Shown here: one piece after another, positions 36,353-44,991 of the stretch
Numbering within the stretch: the first letter of the stretch is position 1
Layout: each line of letters begins with the position of its first letter
DNA from: Streptomyces sp. NBC_01244
GTDB taxonomy: Bacteria > Actinomycetota > Actinomycetes > Streptomycetales > Streptomycetaceae
DNA: 64,000 bases
Assembly (NCBI RefSeq): GCF_035987325.1
Contig: NZ_CP108488.1
Coordinates: 5,084,001 to 5,148,000, forward strand
Reading direction: 5' to 3'
Position numbers and translations under genes: made by a program
Notes under the pieces: model-generated
What the model was told of the DNA's origin: nothing
The model's input: the letters and a program-made list of their open reading frames with translations, nothing else
The model's database searches: none

Positions 36353-37651
36353 TTGACCATACGTTCGGCCGTCCGCGCCTCCGCCCGCGCCTCCGTACTG
36401 GTGCTCTGCACCGCCCTCGCCGCGTCCGTCGCGCTCCCGGCGCAGGCCTCCTCGATCAGCGGCATCCGCCCCCAGGCCGAGACCGCGCCGCTGTACGACG
36501 ACGAGGCCGGCGGCGACGCCAACGCGGACGACCCGTCGATCTGGCGCAACGCCGCCGACCCGGGCCGCAGCCTGGTGATCGCGACCGCCAAGCAGGGCGG
36601 CCTGCGGGTCTACGACCTGGAGGCCCGGCAGGTGCAGTCGCTGCCCGCCCCCGCCGGACCGGGCGCCGACGACGCCCCCGGCCGCTTCAACAACGTCGAC
36701 CTGGTCAACGGCCTGCGCCTGGGCGGCGGGCGCGCCGACGTCGCGGTGGTCAGCGACCGCGGCAACGACCGGCTGCGGATCTACCGCATCGACCGGAACC
36801 GGCCCGGCGGCCCGCTCACCGACGTCACCGACCCGGCGGCGCGCCCGGTCTTCTCCGCCGACCAGGCCGAGATCAACGAGCAGAAGACCGCGTACGGCCT
36901 GGCCACCTGGACGGACCGGAAGACCGGCCGGTCCTACGCGGTGGTCAGCCGGCGCAACCGCACCCGGATCGCCCTGCTGGAACTGATCGCCACCCCCGCC
37001 GGCACGGTCGACTACCGCCAGGTGCGCACGCTCGACCTGCCGTCCTCCTTCCGCCTGCCGAACGGCTCCGCCTGGACGCCCTGCGCCGAGCCGGGCGAGC
37101 TGGCGCAGGTCGAGGGCATGGTCGTCGACCCCGCGGACGGCACCCTGTACGCGGGGCAGGAGGACGTCGGCATCTGGCGCATCGACGCGGGCCTCACCGG
37201 CACGCCGAAGCTGATCGACAAGGTGCGCGAGTACGGCGTCCCCGGCACCTACGACGAGGAGACCGAGGAGTGCGCGCCCGGCGCCGATCCCGGCTACGGC
37301 GGCAAGCGTCTGAAGGCGGACGTCGAGGGCCTGACCCTGGTCACGGAAGCCGACGGTGACGGCTACCTGCTCGCCTCCAGTCAGGGCGACGACACCTTCG
37401 TCGCCTACGACCGCGAGCGCGAGGACCACAACGAGTTCGAGGGCGCCTTCCGCATCACCGCGGCATCCGCCGCCCTCGACGGCTCCGAGGTCTGCGACGG
37501 CGCCGCGGCCCTCAACGCCCCCCTCGGCACGCGCTACCCCCGTGGCCTGCTCGTCGTCCAGGACGGCCGGGAAACCCCCGGCGACGGCGACCGCGAGGCG
37601 ACCGGCTTCAAGTTCGTCGACCTGGGCGAGGTAGTCGACGCCATCGACTGA
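36353..37651 (+). CDS. Secreted beta-propeller phytase
   Basis: 432 residues. Releases phosphate from phytate outside the cell using Ca2+. Seen: Sec signal peptide (ASVLVLCTALAASVALPAQA), then propeller motifs DDPSIW, GRFNNVDLVNG, RGNDRLRIYRI, VEGMVVDPADGTLYAGQEDV, ADVEGLTLV and LASSQGDDTFVAYDR, all known Ca/phosphate-binding parts of this class. The start is TTG at 36353, seven bases after GAAGGAAG; an ATG at 36293 would add a charged tail in front of the signal. PHO-like box upstream. Confidence 0.88.
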   Translation: MTIRSAVRASARASVLVLCTALAASVALPAQASSISGIRPQAETAPLYDDEAGGDANADDPSIWRNAADPGRSLVIATAKQGGLRVYDLEARQVQSLPAPAGPGADDAPGRFNNVDLVNGLRLGGGRADVAVVSDRGNDRLRIYRIDRNRPGGPLTDVTDPAARPVFSADQAEINEQKTAYGLATWTDRKTGRSYAVVSRRNRTRIALLELIATPAGTVDYRQVRTLDLPSSFRLPNGSAWTPCAEPGELAQVEGMVVDPADGTLYAGQEDVGIWRIDAGLTGTPKLIDKVREYGVPGTYDEETEECAPGADPGYGGKRLKADVEGLTLVTEADGDGYLLASSQGDDTFVAYDREREDHNEFEGAFRITAASAALDGSEVCDGAAALNAPLGTRYPRGLLVVQDGRETPGDGDREATGFKFVDLGEVVDAID

Positions 37652-37725
37652 CGACGCTGAGACGGAGCCCTCCTGAGACGACCCTGTAAGGCCGCCATAA
37701 AGAGCGGTACGGTGGCGGACGACAT

Positions 37726-37823
37726 GACGACGGTATGACGGAAGTCCGGTTGAGAATCCGGCACGGTCGCGCCACTGTGAATCCTCCCGGAGGGGGAGGA
37801 AAGTCAGACCCGCCACCGTCGTC
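37726..37823 (+). promoter_or_regulatory. Cobalamin riboswitch
   Basis: P1 arms GACGACGGT (37726) and ACCGTCGTC (37815) close a typical aptamer: GAAGTCCGGTTGAGAATCCG, the B12 box GCCACTGTGA and the AAGTCAGACC element are all present in order. It lies 48 bp before cbtB, whose ribosome site would be blocked when adenosyl- or aquocobalamin is bound. Controls cobalt uptake. Confidence 0.92.
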
Positions 37824-37870
37824 GCAAGCACCAATGACCGGGACGCGTGTTCCCTCTGGAGGCTCCTGCC

Positions 37871-38089
37871 ATGGCCGACTCCGCCGTGCCCACGACTGCC
37901 ACCCCCCTGGCCGTCGCACCCATCTCCCTCTCCGCTCTGGCCCCGTGGGCGCTGTTCGCCGGCGTCCTGATGCTGGTCATGCTTTACCTCGTCGGCGCCG
38001 AGCAGGGCGCCACCGCGATCTTCGAAGGCGACACCATCCACGAGTGGATGCACGACGGTCGCCACCTCCTCGGCTTCCCCTGCCACTGA
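37871..38089 (+). CDS. cbtB: Cobalt transporter subunit CbtB
   Basis: 72 residues. One membrane helix (LAPWALFAGVLMLVMLYLVG) and the conserved His-rich tail EWMHDGRHLLGFPCH that binds cobalt. The ATG at 37871 has TGGAGG nearby and lies directly after the riboswitch. Forms a two-part transporter with CbtA, 30 bp downstream. Confidence 0.92.
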   Translation: MADSAVPTTATPLAVAPISLSALAPWALFAGVLMLVMLYLVGAEQGATAIFEGDTIHEWMHDGRHLLGFPCH

Positions 38090-38119
38090 TCCACCGATCC
38101 GCAAGGGACCGAGAACTCC

Positions 38120-38869
38120 ATGAACCCCATTTCCCCCCGCGTGCTCCTCGTCAGGGGCATGCTCGCCGGCCTGCTGGCCGGAGTCGCCGCGTTCCTCGTC
38201 GCGTACTTCCTCGGTGAATCCCAGGTCGACGCGGCGATCGCCATCGAGGAAGCCGGATCCCACGACCACGGCGGCGAGGCCGCTCCGGTCAGCCGGGCCC
38301 TCCAGGCCACGGCCGGACTGGGCACCGGCACCCTGCTCTACGGGATCGCGCTCGGCGGCATCGCCGCGCTCGTCTACTGCTACGCCCTGGGCCGGATCGG
38401 CCGCTTCGGTCCCCGGGCCACGGCGCTGCTCGTCTCCGGCGGTCTGTTCGTCACCGTCACCCTGGTGCCGTTCTTCAAGTACCCCGCCAACCCGCCGGCC
38501 GTCGGGGACCCCGAGACCTCGGCCCAGCGGACCACCCTCTACGTCCTGATGCTCGCGCTCGGCCTGCTGCTCGCGGCGGCCGCGCTGATCCTGGGCCGGC
38601 GCCTCGCGCCGCGCCTGGGCAACTGGAACGCCTCGGTCGCCGCCTCGCTCGCCTTCGTGGTGGCCATCGGCATCGCCTACGCGCTCCTGCCCGGCATCAA
38701 CGAGGTCCCGGAAGGCTTCCCGGCGGCGCTCGTCTGGCAGTTCCGGCTCGCCTCGCTCGCCATTCAGGCCGCGATGTGGACCACTTTCGGCCTGGCTTTC
38801 GGATTTCTTGCCGAACGGGCCCTTGCCCCGGCCGGGGCACCCAAGGAGGCTGTACAGCCTGCGAGTTGA
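38120..38869 (+). CDS. cbtA: Cobalt transporter subunit CbtA
   Basis: 249 residues with five membrane helices. Seen: LLVRGMLAGLLAGVAAFLVA, the His-rich loop SHDHGGE, LVPFFKYPANPPAVGDPET (signature of CbtA) and GINEVPEGFPAALVWQFRLASL. Under the cobalamin riboswitch with cbtB; imports Co2+ for B12 synthesis. Confidence 0.93.
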   Translation: MNPISPRVLLVRGMLAGLLAGVAAFLVAYFLGESQVDAAIAIEEAGSHDHGGEAAPVSRALQATAGLGTGTLLYGIALGGIAALVYCYALGRIGRFGPRATALLVSGGLFVTVTLVPFFKYPANPPAVGDPETSAQRTTLYVLMLALGLLLAAAALILGRRLAPRLGNWNASVAASLAFVVAIGIAYALLPGINEVPEGFPAALVWQFRLASLAIQAAMWTTFGLAFGFLAERALAPAGAPKEAVQPAS

Positions 38870-38909
38870 CGTCTTGCGTGCAAGTGACTGAGAGGCTGGT
38901 GACGGCGCG

Positions 38910-39254
38910 GTGACGACGTCGACCCGAGAGCTCGGGGACCACCGAAGGCCCAAAGGCCGCCGGGAGGCGCCGCACCGGCCGCACCTGCTGCACCTGCCGA
39001 ACCGGCAGCAGTGGCGCGACCTGCGGGCGTGGCGGGGCTGGACGGGCGCGGCCCCGTTCTGGCTCAACTCGGTGATCCTGCTGCTGACTTCCTTCACGGC
39101 CGTCACCCTGCTCGCGCAGATCGGCATCATCGCGGGCCTGACCGCCATCGGTGGCCTGGCCCGCCACCTCTGGTCGGGTGACTACGGCCATGCGGCCATC
39201 CACTGCGCCGCCGTGCTCATGGGTGCGGCGGCCGTCGCGGTCGTGGTGGTCTGA
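38910..39254 (+). CDS. Small membrane protein, unknown
   Basis: 114 residues. A basic, His/Arg-rich N-terminal 45 residues are followed by two membrane helices (PFWLNSVILLLTSFTAVTLL and AIHCAAVLMGAAAVAVVVV). GTG start at 38910, 40 bp after cbtA on the same strand, so it may be read from the same message. Not a known cobalt transport part. Confidence 0.5.
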   Translation: MTTSTRELGDHRRPKGRREAPHRPHLLHLPNRQQWRDLRAWRGWTGAAPFWLNSVILLLTSFTAVTLLAQIGIIAGLTAIGGLARHLWSGDYGHAAIHCAAVLMGAAAVAVVVV

Positions 39255-39329
39255 CGGGGGGCTAGCCCCCCGGTCGGTTGTCCCGGCTGCCGGATGTGAG
39301 GGAGGCAGACGCTCAACCATCCTCGTTTC

Positions 39330-40838
39330 ATGACCACTTACCGCGGCAAGACCGTACTCGTCGCCCTGGCCGCCACCGCCGTGGCGGCCACGCTGACCGG
39401 CGCCGCCGGCGCCACCGCTGCCACCACCAGCCGCGCCGCCGCGCCGGCCCTCGCCTGGGCGGCGTGCACCCACACGGGCCACCTCGACGGCCAGCAGTGC
39501 GCGAAGCTGTCCGTCCCCCTGGACTACGCCGACCCGGACGGCCCGCAGGTCGAGCTCGCCGTCTCCCGGCTGCCCAGCACCCGCCCCGCCGCACGGCGCG
39601 GGACGCTGGCCGTGGTCCCCGGCGGGCCCGGCGGCTCGGGTGTGCAGCGGCTTTCGCAGAAGGGGGCGGCGCTGGCGGGGCAGTTGGCCGGCGCGTACGA
39701 CGTCGTCGCGCTCGACCCGCGCGGAGTCGGCGGCAGCGTCACCGCCGAGTGCGGCCTGGACGCGGCCGACCGGCGCCTGACGACCCTGCGCTCCTGGCCC
39801 GGCGCCGACGGGGGGATCGCGGAGAACGCCGACCGCTCCCGCCGGGTGGCCGAGGCCTGCGCAGCGAACGGCGGCGCCGCGCTGCGCAGTTTCACCACCG
39901 CCAACCAGGCGCGCGACATGGACCGCTTCCGGGAGGCCCTCGGCGAGCGGAAGCTGTCGGTCTGGGCCGTCTCCTACGGGACCTACGTGACGGCGGTGTA
40001 CGCGCAGAAGTTCCCGCAGCGCACCGACCGCCTGGTGCTGGACAGCAGCGGGGACCCCGACCCGAAGCGGGTCGCGCGCGGCTGGCTCGCGAACATGGCG
40101 CAGGGCGCCGACGACCGCTTCCCCGACTTCGCCGCCTGGGCGGCGGACCCGGCGCAGGCGGGGGAGGGGCTGCGGCTCGCCGAACACCCCGAGGACGTAC
40201 GCCCGTTGTTCCTGGCGCTGGCCGCCGAGCTGGACCGTGCCCCCAAGCCCTCCGACGTGCCCGGCCTGCCGCTGACCGGCACGATGCTGCGCCAGGCCCT
40301 GCAGACGGCCCTCTACGGGGACGCCCAGTTCCCCGTCCTCGCCCGCCTCGTCCGCGCCGCCCAGGACCCCGCCGGGGTCCCGGAGCTGCCCAGGGAGCTC
40401 GCCGCGGTGCTGCCCGACTCGGACGCCGCGCTGATGGTCGGCGTCATCTGCAACGACGTGGCCTGGCCGAAGGACGTCTCCGGGTACGAGCGGGCGGTGG
40501 CCGCCGACCGGGCCGCGCACCCCCTGACGGCCGGTATGCCGGCGAACATCACCCCGTGCGCCTTCTGGAAGGACGCTCCCGCCGAGCGCCCCACCCGCAT
40601 CACCGACCGGGGCCCCTCGAACATCCTGATGGTGCAGAACCTCCGCGACCCGGCGACCCCGTACGCCGCTTCCCTGAAGATGCGCGAGGCCCTCGGCCCG
40701 CGCGCCCGGCTGCTCACCGTCGACCACGGCGGCCACGGTGTCTACCTCGGCAACGGCAACGCCTGCTCCGACCGCACGGTCACCGCGTACCTCACGACGG
40801 GGGAGCGTCCGGTCCGGGACTCGGTGTGCCCGGCCTGA
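39330..40838 (+). CDS. Secreted alpha/beta hydrolase, S33 tripeptidyl aminopeptidase type
   Basis: 502 residues. Signal peptide in the first 32 residues, then the Slp/Tap-type fold: oxyanion loop VVPGGPGGSG (about 95-104), nucleophile Ser in VWAVSYGTY (about 215), Asp in NLRDPATPY and His in VDHGGHGVYL. Cleaves tripeptides from protein N termini outside the cell. No close ribosome site before ATG 39330 (GGAGG is 26 bases away). Its last 47 bases overlap the end of the convergent TetR gene. Confidence 0.88.
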   Translation: MTTYRGKTVLVALAATAVAATLTGAAGATAATTSRAAAPALAWAACTHTGHLDGQQCAKLSVPLDYADPDGPQVELAVSRLPSTRPAARRGTLAVVPGGPGGSGVQRLSQKGAALAGQLAGAYDVVALDPRGVGGSVTAECGLDAADRRLTTLRSWPGADGGIAENADRSRRVAEACAANGGAALRSFTTANQARDMDRFREALGERKLSVWAVSYGTYVTAVYAQKFPQRTDRLVLDSSGDPDPKRVARGWLANMAQGADDRFPDFAAWAADPAQAGEGLRLAEHPEDVRPLFLALAAELDRAPKPSDVPGLPLTGTMLRQALQTALYGDAQFPVLARLVRAAQDPAGVPELPRELAAVLPDSDAALMVGVICNDVAWPKDVSGYERAVAADRAAHPLTAGMPANITPCAFWKDAPAERPTRITDRGPSNILMVQNLRDPATPYAASLKMREALGPRARLLTVDHGGHGVYLGNGNACSDRTVTAYLTTGERPVRDSVCPA

Positions 40839-41430
40839 AGATCCGGTCCAGGTGGTGGCGCAGCACCGCGACCGCCGACTCGGGGCCCCGCTGGCCCACC
40901 AGGATGCTGGTGCCCATGGTCGCCGCCATGGCGAGCAGGCTGATCGCCTCGATGCGCGCGTCGACCCCCGGGTCGGCCAGGCCCGATTCCTGGGCCTGGC
41001 CGATCAGCCCGGCCACCGCGTTCTCGGCGGCGTCGGGGTTGTCGATGAAGGGCTGGGCGGCGAGCGCCTCGTCGGTCACGGAGAGGATCGAGTACGAGCT
41101 GTAGAGCAGGTGGAAGGTGCGGCTCTCCTCGTCGGTGGGCAGGGAGGCCAGCAGCAGCGCCTCGATCGTCGCGCGCGGGCCGGGGGCGGGGCCGGCGGCG
41201 GCGAGGCGGGCGCCCACCCGTGCGGTGAAGCGGTCGGTCAGGTGCTGGAGTCCGTAGAAGAGCAGCTTCTCCTTGGTCTGGAAGTAGTACTGGACCAGGC
41301 GCAGGGAGACCCCGGCCTCGGCTGCCACGTCGCGCATGCCGACCGCGTGCAGCCCGCGCCGTCCGGCGACGCGGATGAGTGCTTCGGCGATCTGGGTGCG
41401 CCGTTCCTCGTGGTCCACGCGTTTCGGCAT
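40792..41430 (-). CDS. TetR family regulator
   Basis: 212 residues. N-terminal HTH: RTQIAEALIRVAGRRGLHAV then VAAEAGVSLRLVQYYFQTKE. The C-terminal part is a helical ligand domain of the TetR_C type. It is divergent from the hydrolase at 41563, with a triple half-site operator between them, so it most likely represses itself and that hydrolase. Its 3' end overlaps the S33 peptidase gene antisense. Confidence 0.9.
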   Translation of the reverse strand: MPKRVDHEERRTQIAEALIRVAGRRGLHAVGMRDVAAEAGVSLRLVQYYFQTKEKLLFYGLQHLTDRFTARVGARLAAAGPAPGPRATIEALLLASLPTDEESRTFHLLYSSYSILSVTDEALAAQPFIDNPDAAENAVAGLIGQAQESGLADPGVDARIEAISLLAMAATMGTSILVGQRGPESAVAVLRHHLDRIFRPGTPSPGPDAPPS

Positions 41431-41495
41431 GTTCTGGTGTCTCCGCCCGTCGGTGCCCGTGGGTGATGAGCCCGCGGCTCGTTTTCATGGTACCG

Positions 41496-41525
41496 CCGTA
41501 TCAACATCATGATACGGTCGTATCA
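41496..41525. promoter_or_regulatory. TetR operator with three CGTATCA half-sites
   Basis: CCGTATCA (41496) and TGATACGG (41510) form an inverted pair with a six-base spacer. The second arm also pairs with CGTATCA at 41519 across a two-base spacer. The block lies midway between the divergent tetR and hydrolase starts. Confidence 0.8.
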
Positions 41526-41562
41526 CGAAGAACGGATCCCCGGTCCTCCAGGAGGTGCCCCC

Positions 41563-42504
41563 GTGCCCGACAACAAGCCCCGTGTACGCCGCGACATCGG
41601 CCACTACGTGAGCGACGAGCTGCGCGACCGCTACTTCGCCGCCTGCGACGCGCTCTACGCGAAGGGAGCGCCCGCCCGCTCCGAGACGGACGTGGAGACG
41701 AGCTTCGGGACCACGCACGTCTACCGGTACGGCCCCGCGAACCCGGCGGCGGAATCCCGTACGCCGATCGTCCTGATTCACGGTTCGGGCGGCTGCTCGG
41801 CCCAGTGGTACCCCAACACCGTCGCCCTCAGCGCCGACCGGCCCGTCTACGCCCTCGACACCCCCGGCGACCCGGGCCGCAGCGTCCAGCGCGAAGTGAT
41901 GTGGCAGCCCGAGCGCGCGGCCCAGTGGATGGACGAGGCCCTCGACGCGCTGGGCCTGGACCACGTCCACCTGGTCGGCTCCTCCTACGGCGGCTGGCTC
42001 GTCATCAACCAGGTGCACCTGCGCCCCGGCCGGCTCGCCTCGGTCACCGCCCTGGACCCGGGCGGCCTGGAGAAGGTGGGGCTGCGCTTCTTCGTGTGGA
42101 TCTTCGCCAGCCTCTTCGCGACCTTCGCCCCCAAGGCGCTGCGCCCGACCCTGGCCAAGTGGCTGGAGCAGCCGGTCCTGGTCGTCCCCGAACTGCGGGC
42201 ATGGATCCAGGCGGGCGTCCGCGCCTTCCGGATCCGCCGTCCCGCCCCGCTGCCGCTGTCGGATGCGGAACTGGGCACGATCCGCACGCCGTTCTACCTG
42301 ATCATGGGCAAGCGGAGCCTGCTCGTGCACCCGAAGCGTCAGCTCGAGCGGGTCCCGCGGCTGATCCCCGGCGCCCGTGCCGAGATCGTCTCCGCGACCG
42401 GGCACGGCCCCCAGATCGACCACCCCGAGCTGGTCAACGCCCGGATGCTCAGCTTCTTCGAGGACGTCGACTCCCTCGACCCGGCCGCGCGCGGGGCCGC
42501 GTAG
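41563..42504 (+). CDS. Alpha/beta hydrolase
   Basis: 313 residues, cytoplasmic (no signal). Seen: oxyanion region IVLIHGSGGCSAQW, nucleophile elbow LVGSSYGGW, and catalytic His in SATGHGPQIDHPE. Likely an esterase or epoxide/C-C hydrolase; substrate unknown. GTG at 41563 with AGGAGG eight bases upstream. Under control of the divergent TetR. Confidence 0.85.
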   Translation: MPDNKPRVRRDIGHYVSDELRDRYFAACDALYAKGAPARSETDVETSFGTTHVYRYGPANPAAESRTPIVLIHGSGGCSAQWYPNTVALSADRPVYALDTPGDPGRSVQREVMWQPERAAQWMDEALDALGLDHVHLVGSSYGGWLVINQVHLRPGRLASVTALDPGGLEKVGLRFFVWIFASLFATFAPKALRPTLAKWLEQPVLVVPELRAWIQAGVRAFRIRRPAPLPLSDAELGTIRTPFYLIMGKRSLLVHPKRQLERVPRLIPGARAEIVSATGHGPQIDHPELVNARMLSFFEDVDSLDPAARGAA

Positions 42505-42521
42505 CGCGGGCGCGGCGCCGC

Positions 42522-43577
42522 TCAGCCCGTCCGGAAGCGGAGCCGGTACTCCGTCGGCGTGATGCCGAGCGTGCGGCGGAACGCCCGTACCAGGGTGTCG
42601 GCGGTGCCGAACCCGCAGGTGGAGGCGATCCGTTCGAGCGTGGCATCGGTGGCTTCGAGCCGGCCCCGCGCCAGCTCCACACGGGCCGACTCGATGTAGG
42701 CGGCCGGGGTCATGCCCAGCTCCGACTTGAAGATCCGGGCCAACTGCCGTTCGCTGACGTGCGCGTGCGCGGCGATGTCGGCCAGACCGAGCCGGCCGCC
42801 GAGGCGGAGCCGGATGAAGTGGCGCAGGTCCTCGCCGCGCCGCGTCGCGGAGACGGGCTCCAGCGGGACGCTGAACTGGCTCTGCCCGCTCGGCCGCTTC
42901 AGGTACATCACCAGCTGCCGGGCCACGCGCAGGGCGACCCCCTCGCCGAAGTCCTCGGCCACCAGGGCGAGCGAGAGGTCCAGGCAGGCGCTGATCCCGG
43001 CGCCGGTCCACACCTCACCCTCCCGGATGAAGATCGGGTCGGCGTCCACCTCGACCGCCGGATGGTCGGCGGCGAGCTGCTCCGCGGTGGACCAGTGCGT
43101 GGTGGCCCGCTTGCCGTCGAGCAGCCCGGCCGCGGCCAGCAGGTGCGCCCCCACGCAGACGGACGCGACCCGGCGCGTGCGCCCGGCGAGCGTCCGCACC
43201 CAGTCGACGACCTCCGGGTCGGTGAGGGCGCGGACGCGGCGCTCGGCGTCCACCTCGACCGCGCCGGGCACCAGCAGCGTGTCGATGCTCCGCGCGGCGG
43301 CCTCGGAGAAGGTCAGGTCCGGCAGGATGCGCACCCCGGCCGAGGTGGTGACGGGGTCGAGCGTCCGGGCGGCCAGGACCACCCGGTAGCCGGCCGCGTC
43401 GTCCGTCTCCCGGGGGACCAGGGAGAACACCTCCGGCGGACCGGTGACGTCCAGCAGGTCGACGCCCTCGAAGAGGACGATCACGATCAGTCGTGCGACG
43501 GGCCCCGGGGGCGCGGAATCAAGGTCCAGCCGGTGTCCATGGCTCTCCGTGGTCTCGGTGGTCTCCGTGGTCTCCAT
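42522..43577 (-). CDS. GlxA-type AraC family regulator
   Basis: 351 residues. A DJ-1/PfpI-like domain fills residues about 25-200 (VIVLFEGVDLLDVTGPPEVF; CVGAHLLAAAGLLDGKRATT) and the C-terminal 100 residues are the double AraC HTH (GLADIAAHAHVSERQLARIF; RIASTCGFGTADTLVRAFRR). The N terminus is a repeated METTETTETTE that comes from a nine-base tandem repeat near the start codon, which might vary in copy number. Its target is unknown. Confidence 0.88.
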   Translation of the reverse strand: METTETTETTESHGHRLDLDSAPPGPVARLIVIVLFEGVDLLDVTGPPEVFSLVPRETDDAAGYRVVLAARTLDPVTTSAGVRILPDLTFSEAAARSIDTLLVPGAVEVDAERRVRALTDPEVVDWVRTLAGRTRRVASVCVGAHLLAAAGLLDGKRATTHWSTAEQLAADHPAVEVDADPIFIREGEVWTGAGISACLDLSLALVAEDFGEGVALRVARQLVMYLKRPSGQSQFSVPLEPVSATRRGEDLRHFIRLRLGGRLGLADIAAHAHVSERQLARIFKSELGMTPAAYIESARVELARGRLEATDATLERIASTCGFGTADTLVRAFRRTLGITPTEYRLRFRTG

Positions 43578-43637
43578 GGCGCGTCTCCCGTGGGTTTCCG
43601 GGTCCTTCTCCGCCGGCGCTCACCAGCAGATGTGTGC

Positions 43638-43733
43638 AACGCTAACACAGCCCGTAAGCGTTGATTACGAAACCCTGCGGTTCCCTGCTCCTGCACGGCT
43701 ACTCCCCAGGTCGGACCTGTTAGCGCTGCTACC
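43638..43733. promoter_or_regulatory. Operator-like inverted repeats before tetR at 43743
   Basis: AACGCT (43638) pairs with AGCGTT (43657), and GTTAGC (43719) pairs with GCTACC (43728) with one mismatch. Both contain the half-site GCTAAC or its complement. The second overlaps the likely ribosome-entry and promoter region of the TetR gene. Confidence 0.5.
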
Positions 43734-43742
43734 ATCGATGCC

Positions 43743-44369
43743 ATGTCAACGGCCCGAGAGCGCATTCTGGAAGCCACCGCGGAGCTGCTCGCCACCAAGG
43801 AGGCACCGGCGATCTCCACCCGGGCCATCTGCGACCGGGCCAAGGTCGGCATGCCCGAGATCTACCGCCAGTTCGGTGACAAGGAGGGGCTGCTCACCGC
43901 GGTGGCCGACCTCGGCTTCGAGCGGTTCCTCGCCAACAAGCGCCGCAATCCGCAGACCGACGACCCGGTGGCGGACCTGCGCGCGGCCTGGGACAGTCAC
44001 GTGGCGTTCGCGCTCGGCAACCCCCACCTCTACCGGCTGATGTTCACCCCGGCGGGAGAGGCCAAACCGCAGGCGATCGGGGAAGCGCAGGCCCTGCTCC
44101 TGACGGCCGTCGAGCGGTGCCGCGACGCCGGCCGGCTGCGGACGACCCCGGCGCTGGCCGGACAGTCGATCCTCTCGGCGAACGTGGGCGTGTGCCTGAT
44201 GGCGCTGTCCTTCCCCGGGTTGTACGGGGGCCTGGACATCTCCCGGTCGGTGCGGGACGCGGTGATCGGCAAGGTCACCGGCGACGAGCGGGAGGACACG
44301 AGGATCGGCGCCGCGACCGTCCTCGCCCAGGCCCTCGTCGACACCCTCACCGGAGCGACCCCGCCGTGA
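43743..44369 (+). CDS. TetR family regulator
   Basis: 208 residues. HTH at the N terminus (ARERILEATAELLATKEAPA; CDRAKVGMPEIYRQFGDKEG). C-terminal domain of the TetR_C_33-like sort. It is followed after 12 bp by a GNAT gene, so the pair is probably one unit and the acetyltransferase part of its regulon. Confidence 0.9.
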   Translation: MSTARERILEATAELLATKEAPAISTRAICDRAKVGMPEIYRQFGDKEGLLTAVADLGFERFLANKRRNPQTDDPVADLRAAWDSHVAFALGNPHLYRLMFTPAGEAKPQAIGEAQALLLTAVERCRDAGRLRTTPALAGQSILSANVGVCLMALSFPGLYGGLDISRSVRDAVIGKVTGDEREDTRIGAATVLAQALVDTLTGATPP

Positions 44370-44381
44370 CATCGTGGCCCC

Positions 44382-44954
44382 ATGGCCATCGAAATCCGAC
44401 CGGCTTCGGTCTTCGAGGACGTCCGTGCGCTGGTCGGCCCGAAGTCGCCCGGCGCCACCGTCTGCTGGTGCCTGAGCTACCGGATCCCGTCCAAGCTCAA
44501 CAACGAGCTCCGCGGACCGGCCCGCGGTGAGTACGTCGCCGGACTGTGCCGGGCCGGGACCCCTCCGGGAGTGCTCGCCTACGACGGTGACGAGCCGGTC
44601 GGCTGGGCCGCCGTCGCACCCCGCTCGGACACCTCCTTCGCACGCAGCCGGAAGATCCCGTGCGTCGACGACCTGCCGGTCTGGTCGCTGTGGTGCATCC
44701 GCGTACGCCCCGGTCACCGGAAGAAGGGGGTCTCGCACGCCCTCATCGCCGGGGCGGTCGAATTCGCCCGGTCCCACGGCGCACCGGCGATCGAGGCCTA
44801 CCCGCTCGACAACGGTGGAGCCAAGGTCGACCTGACGATGGCCTACGCCGGGATCCGGAAGAACTTCGAGCGTGCCGGGTTCACCCACGCCGCCGACACC
44901 ACCTCGGTGCTGGCCGGTCATCCCCGGGTCCTGATGCGGCTCGACCTGCGCTGA
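44382..44954 (+). CDS. GNAT family N-acetyltransferase
   Basis: 190 residues, with the acetyl-CoA loop VRPGHRKKGVSHALIAGAVE and the C-terminal NFERAGFTHAADT. It is of the subgroup with a Cys/Trp-rich N terminus (VCWCLSYRIP) that is frequent in Actinobacteria. Substrate unknown. Downstream of and probably co-transcribed with the TetR gene. Confidence 0.85.
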   Translation: MAIEIRPASVFEDVRALVGPKSPGATVCWCLSYRIPSKLNNELRGPARGEYVAGLCRAGTPPGVLAYDGDEPVGWAAVAPRSDTSFARSRKIPCVDDLPVWSLWCIRVRPGHRKKGVSHALIAGAVEFARSHGAPAIEAYPLDNGGAKVDLTMAYAGIRKNFERAGFTHAADTTSVLAGHPRVLMRLDLR

Positions 44955-44991
44955 CCACCCCGTCCGCACGGACGGCGCCGAGGGCCGCACC

